Of a stretch of 64,000 nt of DNA, positions 33,701-42,600 are shown piece by piece; position 1 is the stretch's first letter; each line of letters begins with the position of its first letter. Both the position numbers and the translations under genes were made by a program. The stretch is from Gammaproteobacteria bacterium. Lineage in GTDB: Bacteria; Pseudomonadota; Gammaproteobacteria; DSM-16500. The notes under the pieces are model-generated. The model searched no databases. It worked only from the letters and a program-made list of their open reading frames with translations, and was not told where the DNA came from. The stretch covers positions 372,001 to 436,000 of the forward strand of contig JAHCAO010000001.1 in the NCBI GenBank assembly GCA_019634835.1, read 5' to 3'.

Positions 33701-35761
33701 ATGATGTCAGACAATATTAATGCTAATAAAACAAATGGAGCGGATGGAGACCAACCTATTGTACCAGCCAATGTTTCACTGCCTGAAATCACTTTTCGCG
33801 TTATTGTATTAGGAGTGATTTTGACTGTCGTATTGGCAGCGGCGAATGCATTTTTGGGTTTAAAAGTGGGTGTGACAGTTTCTGCTTCTATTCCTGCTGC
33901 CGTTATCTCTATGGGAATTTTGCGGTTTTTCCGTAATTCCAATATCTTGGAAAATAATATGGTGCAAATTATGGCTTCGGTAGGCGAAGCATTGACAGCA
34001 GGTATTGCTTTTATCTTACCAGCACTCATTATTTTGCATGTATGGGACAGGTTTAATTATTGGCAAACAGTGATTACCAGTTTATTGGGCGGTGGCCTTG
34101 GTGTGTTATTTACAATCCCGTTACGGCGCGCCTTATTGCAAGATAAAACATTGCGTTATCCAGAAGCTGTGGCAATTGGAAATGTATTAAAGGCGAGTAC
34201 AAAACGGGAAGAAGGTGATTTACATCAGTTGGTTTCAGGTGGTTTGATTGGTGGTGTCATTGCGTTATTTCAATCTGGGTTTCAAATTTTAACAGATACT
34301 TTTTCCTATTGGGTACGTTCTTCAACGACTATTTATGGGTTTGGATTAGGCTTGTCTCCCGCGTTAATTGCAGCAGGATACATTGTTGGTATCAATGTGG
34401 CATTAAGTTTGTTAGTCGGTATCTTTATCGGCTGGCTTGCGGGTGTGCCGGTTCTTTCTTGGGTGTTTGGGTTACCTGATGTAGAGACAGCTAATCAAAT
34501 GGCGGTAGTGATTTGGCGCGCTCATATACGTTATATAGGTGTGGGCACGATGTTGATTGGGGGGTTATGGACACTATGTACGTTGTTTAAGCCCGTGATA
34601 AATAGTATGGTAATGTCGTTTACTGCGGTAAAGCAAATACGCTTAGGTCAAGCGGCTAATAATTTGCGTACTGAACGTGATATTCCTATCCATTATGTTT
34701 TTATTTCTGCTTTATTGTTGTTAATACCTATCTTTTTTCTTATTGCGAATTCCGTTATACCGGCGGAAATGAATATTGCTCCAGGCCTCCGCTATTTCTT
34801 GTCTGGTTTTGGCACGCTATATATCTTGATAGGTGGATTTGCCTTCTGTTCCATTATGGCTTATTTCGCAGGCTTAATTGGATCAACTAATAGTCCAGTG
34901 TCTGGACTACTGGTTTCTGCGCTGCTTATTATCTGTCTGATCTTCATGGCTTTCTTTAGTTTGACCGATTGGGATAATCAAACTAAAGAAATGATTGGGT
35001 CGGTGATTGCGATTGGCAGTATGGTGGTGATTGGCGCGGCACTTTCCATATCGAATGATACCATGCAAGATTTAAAAGTCGGTCAAATTGTGGGATCTAC
35101 ACCCTGGAAGCAGCAGGTAATGCTTATTTTTGGTGTGGTGGTTTCTTCATTTGTCATTCCACCGATTTTACAATTACTTTATAACGCTTATGGAATTGGC
35201 GGTGTTTTCCCGCGTCCTGATATGAATCCTGCACAAATGTTAGCTGCTCCACAAGCGGGCTTGATGGCGACAGTAGCAAAAGGCGTATTTAGCCATCAGT
35301 TAGAGTGGAACATGATTGGCGTAGGCGCGTTGATTGCTGTGATTTGTATTGTCATCGATGAATTTTTAAAGAAACAATATGGTACACGATTGCCTGTGTT
35401 AGCAGTGGGTCTTGGTATTTATCTTCCGCTAGATAGTTCTGTGCCTTGTGTGATTGGCGGTGTGCTTTCTTATATTGTCCAATATCGCCTGGATCGCATG
35501 TATAGCTATCATCGCGGTAAACCTGAAATAGAAGCAAAAATGAATGCACATCGTCACCGTGGATTATTGCTATCTTGCGGCATTGTGGCGGGTGCTTCGT
35601 TGATGGGCGTATTGCTTGCTATTCCATTCGCTATTAAACAAAGCTCTGATGCACTTCGTTTGATGCCAGACGAATATATGTCATTTGCAGGAGTGTTAAG
35701 CATTGTAGTGACTTTTATATTGTGTGCTTGGATTTATCGTGTTGTATTGAAGGAAGATTGA
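33701..35761 (+). CDS. OPT family oligopeptide transporter
   Basis: This is an integral inner-membrane transporter of about 687 residues with many hydrophobic segments. Family features include LPEITFRVIVLGVILTVVLAAANAFLGLKVGVTVSASIPAAVISM at the N-terminus, with NAFLGLKVG as the OPT hallmark, and ALLQDKTLRYPEAVAIGNVLKA. OPT proteins import small peptides or metal chelates by proton symport. Import of host peptides would suit a bacterium dependent on amino acids, but this is inference. I chose the ATG at 33701 because GGGAAGATTC precedes it; an ATG at 33689 would make that ribosome-binding site part of the coding sequence. Confidence 0.9.
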   Translation: MMSDNINANKTNGADGDQPIVPANVSLPEITFRVIVLGVILTVVLAAANAFLGLKVGVTVSASIPAAVISMGILRFFRNSNILENNMVQIMASVGEALTAGIAFILPALIILHVWDRFNYWQTVITSLLGGGLGVLFTIPLRRALLQDKTLRYPEAVAIGNVLKASTKREEGDLHQLVSGGLIGGVIALFQSGFQILTDTFSYWVRSSTTIYGFGLGLSPALIAAGYIVGINVALSLLVGIFIGWLAGVPVLSWVFGLPDVETANQMAVVIWRAHIRYIGVGTMLIGGLWTLCTLFKPVINSMVMSFTAVKQIRLGQAANNLRTERDIPIHYVFISALLLLIPIFFLIANSVIPAEMNIAPGLRYFLSGFGTLYILIGGFAFCSIMAYFAGLIGSTNSPVSGLLVSALLIICLIFMAFFSLTDWDNQTKEMIGSVIAIGSMVVIGAALSISNDTMQDLKVGQIVGSTPWKQQVMLIFGVVVSSFVIPPILQLLYNAYGIGGVFPRPDMNPAQMLAAPQAGLMATVAKGVFSHQLEWNMIGVGALIAVICIVIDEFLKKQYGTRLPVLAVGLGIYLPLDSSVPCVIGGVLSYIVQYRLDRMYSYHRGKPEIEAKMNAHRHRGLLLSCGIVAGASLMGVLLAIPFAIKQSSDALRLMPDEYMSFAGVLSIVVTFILCAWIYRVVLKED

Positions 35762-35805
35762 TCCTCTACTCTATATTTATGGTAAGGACTTCTCTCTTAA
35801 ATTGT

Positions 35806-36065
35806 GAACGTTCGATTACCCGTTGAAAAATTAGCTCCACGGCGTGTTGTCCTCCGTGGAGCTTGCTTACTGATTCACCGTAGGTTTACCCACTGTGCTG
35901 TCGTACCGCGGCTTGTCCGTGGTATCCAGGCGACTCAACCTAGTCCGTGACCGGATCCTCTTGCCTGCGGCCGCGAAATAGTAGTGATCCTTGCGAATTC
36001 AATTAGCGGCCTCCGCAAGAGAGTGACGCGCCGTGAGCTAATTTTTCAATGGGTTAAAGAACGTT
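35806..36065. repeat. Mosaic palindromic repeat, longest copy (family 3)
   Basis: The outer arms GAACGTTCGATTACCCGTTG (35806) and CAATGGGTTAAAGAACGTT (ending 36065), extended by AAAAATTAGC/GCTAATTTTT, form inverted repeats of about 35 bp. The 190-nt interior contains nested hairpins: CTCCACGG...CCGTGGAG, TACCGCGG...CCGTGGTA and GCGGCCGC. Its centre is inverted relative to the copies at 27074 and 52220. It fills most of the 428-nt gap between the OPT transporter and the pha locus, and no credible ORF lies inside. Confidence 0.85.
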
Positions 36066-36067
36066 TA

Positions 36068-36103
36068 CTTCATAAAAAATATTCTTAAAAACTCGTAACG
36101 CAC
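36068..36103 (-). repeat. Family 6 dispersed motif, reversed fragment
   Basis: Read on the minus strand, GTGCGTTACGAGTTTTTAAG and AATATTTTTTATGAAG match the start and end blocks of the motif at 9790 and 50489, with the middle block shortened. As at 27262 it directly follows a family 3 palindrome. Confidence 0.5.
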
Positions 36104-36189
36104 TCTTTTTAGGATCAATTGTCAGCAGACCCTAACATCAAAATCGTGTAAGATGATGAGATAGCGAAAAAGGATGTGAGAGCTGAATC

Positions 36190-37620
36190 ATGGAGTATTT
36201 AGAAAACCGCACGTTTGATGAAATCCAAGTTGGCGACACGGATAGTTTGACGCGTACATTAACCGAAAAAGATATTCAAGTGTTTGCCATCATGTCTGGC
36301 GACATTAATCCCGCTCATGTAGATATTGAGTATGCTCAAAGTGATATGTTCCATAAAATTATTGGGCATGGTATGTGGGGCGGTGCACTGATTTCCACTG
36401 TATTAGGGACGCAATTACCAGGGCCTGGGACAATTTATGTAGGGCAAACAATACGCTTTAAAAGGCCAGTTGGCATAGGAGATACCTTAACAGTTAAAGT
36501 GACTGCAATAGAAAAAAATCCTGAAAAAAAACGGGTGATATTTTCTTGTGAAGTTCTCAACCAAAAAGATGAAGTTGTCATGGAAGGGCAAGCTGAAGTG
36601 GTTGCACCTACTAAGAAAATACGTCGGCCCAAAGCAGTGCTGCCAGAAATTACTTTGCGTAGACCTTATTCGTTATTTAATACTTATGTAGTAAAAGCAA
36701 AAAAAATTGGGGCATTAAAAGCGGGTGTGATTCATCCCGTGCATGCAAAAATTATTGAAGCAGTACATGATGCAGAACGTGCAGGCCTTATTATACCTGT
36801 TCTAATAGGAAAGAAAGAGCGCATTCTCCATGCAGCGCAAGAGGCAGAGATTGACATTAGCAACTATGAAATAATCAATACTGAGCATAGCCATGCGGCA
36901 ACATCGAAAGCCATGGCACTGGCACGTAGTGATGAAGTGGGAATGTTAGTGCGAGGAGGAGTCTCAAGAGAAGAGCTGTTGCATGCAATGCAAAAACAAG
37001 ACAAGGGATTATTGACGGATCGATACATGAGTTATGCATCAGTAATGGATGTGCCAACTTATCCTAAAGCACTGATTCTCACGGACCCGCTAATTAACGT
37101 GGATCCTAATCTTGATGTGAAGCGCGGTATTACACAAAACGCTATCGATTTTGCTAAGGCGATTGGCATTGAACAACCTAAAGTTGCTATTCTTGCGGGT
37201 ATGGATAATGTTAGCCCTACTATGCGGTCAACGGTGGATGCTGCTGGTCTTTGCAAAATGTCTGAGCGTGGACAAATCAAAGGTGGGATTTTAGATGGGC
37301 CGCTCACATTTGATAATGTCATTTCTGCTGAAGTTGCCAAATCCAAGGGTATTCATTCTCCTGTCATTGGTGATGCGGATATTTTAGTGGTACCTAGCGT
37401 AGAAACAGGGAACATACTCGCCGAACAATTGGAATATTTAGCGGAATCAAGAAATGCTGGACTCTTGCTTGGTGGTCGCGTACCTGTATTGATGAGCCGG
37501 ATCAATGATATTCATTCCAGCACGGTGGCATGTGCGTTAGCTATATTAAGTATGGATTACCATCAACAAGAATTATCTTGGCAAGAATTGTCAAAACAAG
37601 AGTCATCAAAACACGTTTAA
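36190..37620 (+). CDS. Bifunctional (R)-enoyl-CoA hydratase (MaoC) / phosphate acyltransferase fusion
   Basis: The 476-residue protein has two domains. Residues 1-145 are a hot-dog MaoC/PhaJ hydratase with the catalytic block SGDINPAHVD and GHGMWGGALIS. Residues about 165-465 are a phosphate acetyl/butyryltransferase domain (AGVIHPVHAKIIEAVHDAERAGLIIPVLIG, GITQNAIDFAKAIGI, ILDGPLTFDNVISAE). The hydratase would make (R)-3-hydroxyacyl-CoA, the monomer used by PhaC encoded two genes downstream. The transacylase would link acyl-CoA to acyl-phosphate. The family is known as a fused protein, often beside an acetate kinase gene, but here it stands at the head of a PHA operon. Confidence 0.9.
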   Translation: MEYLENRTFDEIQVGDTDSLTRTLTEKDIQVFAIMSGDINPAHVDIEYAQSDMFHKIIGHGMWGGALISTVLGTQLPGPGTIYVGQTIRFKRPVGIGDTLTVKVTAIEKNPEKKRVIFSCEVLNQKDEVVMEGQAEVVAPTKKIRRPKAVLPEITLRRPYSLFNTYVVKAKKIGALKAGVIHPVHAKIIEAVHDAERAGLIIPVLIGKKERILHAAQEAEIDISNYEIINTEHSHAATSKAMALARSDEVGMLVRGGVSREELLHAMQKQDKGLLTDRYMSYASVMDVPTYPKALILTDPLINVDPNLDVKRGITQNAIDFAKAIGIEQPKVAILAGMDNVSPTMRSTVDAAGLCKMSERGQIKGGILDGPLTFDNVISAEVAKSKGIHSPVIGDADILVVPSVETGNILAEQLEYLAESRNAGLLLGGRVPVLMSRINDIHSSTVACALAILSMDYHQQELSWQELSKQESSKHV

Positions 37621-37661
37621 GGGGATGCAAACTCATCATGCACTCCGTTTAAGGAGAAAAT

Positions 37662-38132
37662 ATGAATAAATCAAAAGGAAAAAAAATGGATTTTGATAGC
37701 AATTGGTATGATATATGGATGACGCAAAGCAGGGAATTTTTTGAAAGTGCAAATAAAAATTTGAAAGACATATTTGCTATGGGTGCTGCAGCTAACCCAG
37801 AAGAACATATGAAGCAAATCAATCTATGGTTAGAAACGTTGAAAAATCAGTGGAAATTTACCCAATTTAATGAACAGCAGAAGGCATACGAAGATTATTG
37901 GAAGATAATGGAAAAAATGTATGTCGATGCATCACATATGATGGTGCAACAATGGATGCAGCGAACAAAAGAAAAAAGTCCAATTGGAAACATACGTGAA
38001 CTCTATGAGTTATGGTTATATTGTTGCAATGAAGTTTATACAAAATCTATGCATTCAAAGTCTTACCAAGAAGCTTATGGCGAATTTTTAAATGCAGCAA
38101 TCCATTTTTGGAAATCAGCCTTGCCTAAGTAA
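37662..38132 (+). CDS. phaE: Short PhaE/PhaR-like PHA synthase subunit
   Basis: The 156-residue helical protein has MDFDSNWYDIWMTQSREFFESANKNL, W-rich spacing (NLWLETLKNQWKF, YEDYWKIMEKMYVDASHMMVQQWM) and a C-terminal ELWLYCCNEVYTKSMHSKSYQEAYGEFLNA. These features are characteristic of the small subunit that partners class III PhaC. Classical PhaE is about 350 residues and PhaR of Bacillus about 200, so this is an unusually short form. AAGGAG precedes the ATG at 37662; an internal ATG at 37686 after AAAAGGA is also possible. phaC follows after a 192-nt spacer filled by a palindrome. Confidence 0.8.
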   Translation: MNKSKGKKMDFDSNWYDIWMTQSREFFESANKNLKDIFAMGAAANPEEHMKQINLWLETLKNQWKFTQFNEQQKAYEDYWKIMEKMYVDASHMMVQQWMQRTKEKSPIGNIRELYELWLYCCNEVYTKSMHSKSYQEAYGEFLNAAIHFWKSALPK

Positions 38133-38305
38133 CCTGAGTTATGGATAAGAATCTAAATGAAATCGCGTCTTTACCGCAAATACTTCGTTGAATCTTTAAA
38201 AAAATTGCTCATGTAGAATAACTACAATCCCAATTTTTTTAAAGATTCGCCTTGTCTTTATGATAAATACTTGTTTCATTTAGATTCTTATTCATAACTC
38301 AGGTT
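38131..38305. repeat. 175-nt palindrome in the phaE-phaC spacer
   Basis: The outer arms start AACCTGAGTTATGGATAAGA (38131) and are repeated inverted up to 38305 over about 31 bp with one mismatch. Inner arms GAATCTTTAAAAAAATTG (about 38189-38207) are repeated inverted near 38232-38250. Between outer and inner arms each side carries a small hairpin, GTCTTTACCGCAAATACTT on the left and GTCTTTATGATAAATACTT on the right. These two are direct, not inverted, copies. The palindrome overlaps the last 2 nt of the phaE stop codon. Confidence 0.85.
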
Positions 38306-38324
38306 AAGTAAGGCAGCTCATTGT

Positions 38325-39356
38325 ATGCAAGACGATTTTATTTTTTTGGAAAAAATCAATCAGGGCCTCGTGGAAATGACACGAATACCTGGAATTCAGT
38401 ATGAATACAATGCTAGAGAATTAGTTTCTCAATGCGATAAAATCAAACTGTACCACTACCATCCTAAAATAAAAAAAACTGATTCGATTCCTTTGCTAGT
38501 TGTATTTGCGACAGTCAATCGTCCAGAAATATTGGATTTATTTCCCGAACATTCTTTTATAAGAGGATTGTTGGAAAATGGCATGGATGTGTACTTACTG
38601 GATTGGGGGTATCCCTCTGTTGAGGATCAATTGATTTCAATTAACGATTATGTAACGCGTTATTTACATCATTGTGTTCAATTTATTATTGAAAGTACGA
38701 TGCAACCTAAAATTAACCTTCTTGGAATTTGCCAAGGTGGTGTCTTATGTTTATGTTATTCAGTAATATTTGAATACATAAAAAATTTAGTCTTAATTTC
38801 AACTCCCATTGATTTTCAAACAAAAGATAATGTGATTGGCAAAATATTTAAGCGATTAGACGTTGATACTCTTGTTAATTTGACGGGAAACATCCCTGGA
38901 TCATGGCTAACACAATTTTTTATTTCTCTCAGGCCATTTGAATTGGTTGGGAAAAAATATTTACGATTTATCGACCACTTATCGGATCATGAATGGACTG
39001 ATAAATTTCTGCGAGTTGAAAAGTGGTTGTATGATGCACCAGATCAAACAGGAACATCGTTTACCGGGCTTGTTAAAGATTTATATCAGCAAAATAAATT
39101 AATCAAAGGTGAAATGTACTTAAATCATAAACGAGTGGATTTGACACGTTTGACTATTCCTATTTTAAATATCATGGCAGCGGAAGATGAAATTGTCCCA
39201 ATGAGTGCAACGAGAGCTTTAAAAAAATATGTCAGTTCACAAACTTATACGCAAAGAGTGTTTCCTAGCGGTCATATTGGCATTTATATTAGCGATAAAG
39301 TGGGTAACAGTATGTCGCTTGCTATTAGCAATTGGTTAAAAAAGCATAGGTTATGA
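38325..39356 (+). CDS. phaC: Class III poly(3-hydroxyalkanoate) synthase, catalytic subunit
   Basis: It polymerises (R)-3-hydroxyacyl-CoA into storage polyester. The 343-residue length is typical of class III (about 355), shorter than class I (about 590). The lipase-like box GICQGG supplies the nucleophile Cys (about residue 136). AAEDEIVP supplies the Asp and SGHIGIYIS the His of the catalytic triad. LLDWGYPS is also typical. The gene is separated from its partner phaE by a large palindrome but is in the same direction, and upstream lies a hydratase that could supply monomer. No phaA or phaB is in the window. Confidence 0.95.
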   Translation: MQDDFIFLEKINQGLVEMTRIPGIQYEYNARELVSQCDKIKLYHYHPKIKKTDSIPLLVVFATVNRPEILDLFPEHSFIRGLLENGMDVYLLDWGYPSVEDQLISINDYVTRYLHHCVQFIIESTMQPKINLLGICQGGVLCLCYSVIFEYIKNLVLISTPIDFQTKDNVIGKIFKRLDVDTLVNLTGNIPGSWLTQFFISLRPFELVGKKYLRFIDHLSDHEWTDKFLRVEKWLYDAPDQTGTSFTGLVKDLYQQNKLIKGEMYLNHKRVDLTRLTIPILNIMAAEDEIVPMSATRALKKYVSSQTYTQRVFPSGHIGIYISDKVGNSMSLAISNWLKKHRL

Positions 39357-39486
39357 ACTAATATCATGAATATTCAAAAATTTTAACGATATCCATTTTG
39401 CTGTCATCAACCGATTTTTTATCAAATAATATTTTTATTTCTGTGAAAACAAGCTGTTACAAATAGATGGCAATTTTTGCTCATCC

Positions 39487-39533
39487 GAAATGTTTCTTAT
39501 AATGTCAGAACTCATTAGAAATGTTTCTTATAA
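39487..39533. promoter_or_regulatory. Direct repeats upstream of the RTX adhesin gene
   Basis: GAAATGTTTCTTATAA occurs at 39487-39502 and again at 39518-39533. The offset is exactly 31 nt, about three helical turns, which places both copies on the same face of the DNA. They lie 84-130 nt upstream of the adhesin ATG in a 260-nt AT-rich gap. They may be binding sites for a regulator; nothing else was recognised in that gap. Confidence 0.4.
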
Positions 39534-39616
39534 AAGCATTTTTAATATTATTGTCTATAATTTGGTTATGTATGTAACAAAATTTATACAAATAATACCT
39601 TGGGAGAATAAAAACA

Positions 39617-42600
39617 ATGCTTAATCCTAAAGAAACTCAAAAAAATGTCAATTTAACTGTCGCAGACAAAGAGACCCAGACGCCTAATCATGCTAACGGT
39701 ACAAATGTTTCTTTCGTGCCGCCACTGCATTCTAACGATACTCATTTTAATAGCGTTCATGGTGACGATACTGATGATACAAGCAATAATAGTGATAACA
39801 GTGATGAAAGCACTGATTTTTATGCGCTAGATCCCGCTTCGTTTACACCTATTCCTGTCAGTGGTGAAGAAGGCGATGCTAACCAGGTATGTATAGAAGG
39901 GGATGAAGGGAAAATATGTGTAGATGTTAGCGAAGAAATAGAAAACGAAGGCGCATTAACAGTTGTTGATCTTCCCGCTAATTATCGATTAGGTCAGGTG
40001 ACAGCCGGTTATGACACCATAGGGCTAAGTTTTGAGTTTTTAGAGCATCTAGAATATGTTTTCTTTAAACAGGGAGGAGATGAGCCTCATCTTATTCTTT
40101 CATCTACACCTTCTTTTATATCAGAAGAACCGCCGCCTCCCCCGCCACCAAAATTCACTGATTTAGCTTTAGAAAAAACGGTCGATAACAGCCACCCTTA
40201 TTTATATACGGAAGTCACTTATACACTGACTATTACTAACAATGGGCCAGATGATGCAATGGATGTCACTATCAGTGATGTGCTTTCACCGCATTTAAAA
40301 TTCTTGGATTTTAGTTATAGTGATGGATCTAATCCCGCCACTTACGATCCTATTACTGGCATTATCACAGTGGATGGCCCTGTGATGGTGGATTCTACTC
40401 ATACTTATTTTATTACGGTGAAAGTGATAGGCAGTAACGGGCCAGTTGCCTGGTGGTCGGGTGACATGACAGGGAATGATAGGTCAGGTAATTATGATAG
40501 TTCTTATAGCGGTGGATACACAGAGGGTAAATTCAATGATGCGTTTTTGATATCTGATGCAGGTGTTGAAGTTCAGGACTCGCCTAACTTAAATCCAACA
40601 TACGTTTCTGTGGCAGCGTGGGTGAATAGTAGTACTGATCCCGGTCAATTTAAATATATTGTGGCTAAAGGAGGTGATGGCGAGGCTGCTTCTTATGCAC
40701 TTTATACAGGGCCTAACGGCGGCTTATACTTTTATGTTTACGATGGTAGCGGTAATGCTATCTCGCCTCATTTCATTCTTTCTCCAGGTGCGGATGCAAG
40801 TCTATGGGACGGTCAATGGCATTTTGTAGTAGGTACTTTCGATGGTAACACAGTGAGTTTATATGTTGATGGCATATTAATTGGTTCAACTTCTGCTGAA
40901 GGTTTTTCAGGCATCAATTATGGATTGGATCATAGCAATTTGTTTATCGGCGAGTTCCCAGGTATTGCTACGCTTAATTTTCAAGGCGGTATTGATGAGG
41001 TACAGATTTATGATAGGGTTTTAACAGACAATGAGGTGTTATCAAAATATCAGGAGTTTTTTGAAAATGTCATCGATAACACGGCAACCGTATCAACCAG
41101 CACAGAAGACACTAATCCTGATAATGATACCGACTCAGAGTCCATTTTTCTTAATGATAAGCCAAAGTTAACAGAGCAAAAAGCAAGTGGCATGGTAGAA
41201 GAAGATAATTTAGATAATCAACAAAGCGTTGGTTATGATGAGGATGGAGCAGGGAGCACGCAAACGAGTGGTTCATTAGCACCGCTTGTTTTTTTCGGGG
41301 AAGATGGTCCGGGGGCATTCAAGATTGTACTTCCTGATGACACTTTCCAAGAATTATTTTCCAAAGGGGTACCACTGTCTTATTCCATTTTAGACGATGT
41401 GCTGACTGCAACAGCAGATGGGCGCACGGTCTTTACATTGAAAGTAGAAGAAAATGGTAATTATATTTTTACCTTGGAAGATCAGCTTGATCATGAGCCG
41501 ATAGCAGGAGAAAATTATCTTGTCATCGATTTTGGCAGTATTGTTAAATTTACAGATAGCAATGGTGATGAAGTTGGCTTGGGGAGCCATTTTGATATCA
41601 CTGTGCAAGATGATGTGCCTATTGCATCTGATCAATCACATGAAATATTTCTTCAACCTATCGATACGAATCTTGTTATAACATTGGACCTTTCTTTTAG
41701 TATGAGTTTAGCTTCCGGTATTCCAGGACTAAATCGTTTAGATGTGGCAAAGCAGGCGGGGATAGCGCTCATTGATCAATACCTTCCCTTGGGAGATGTC
41801 AAAGTCATGATTGTTACTTTTCACTCCACTGCGGCAGTTGCTTCAGGAACATGGGTGGATGCTGCTACCGCGAAGACGATTATTGAAGGATTGAATTATT
41901 TTAATGCGACACAGAGTATGTCCTCAGGTTATACCAATTATGATGCTGCACTTAGCCAAATACAAACTGCATTTAATACAGGTGAAAAAATTGCAGGCGC
42001 TCAAAACATTAATTATTTTTTATCAGATGGCGAACCGACCTTACCGGCCAATTCACTTGGCATCAATGTGGCGGAAGAAAATGTTTGGAAAGCATTTTTA
42101 GGGGAGAATGCGATTAAATCATTTGCTCTCGGTATGGGGCCTCAGGCCTCTACTCCTGCTGCTTTGGGTCAGCTCAACCCCATTGCGTGGGATGGTATCA
42201 ATGATCAAGATATGGATGCTATAGGCGTATTTAATTTTTCAGAATTAGCCGCCACCTTAACAGGAACGGTGAGTTATGGCACTGTATCAGGAGTATTGGA
42301 TTTTGTTATTGGCGCAGATGAGACAGGCCAAGCAGTTGGGCCGCTCTCTGGCAATATTAAAATTGAGATACCTGATGATCGTGCTTACACCTATGATAGA
42401 GTGACTGATACAGTCATCGTTACTGGTACAGGTTCTACCCAACATTCGTTTAATAGCGAAAGCCGTTTGTTAACGGTGTTTAGTGCATCATTTGGATCAT
42501 TTGTTCTTAATGTGGATACAGGAGAGTACATTTACAACGTCCCTGGTAATATTTCAATAGAGGAACAACATACGCAAGCCATTCATTACACAGTGATAGA

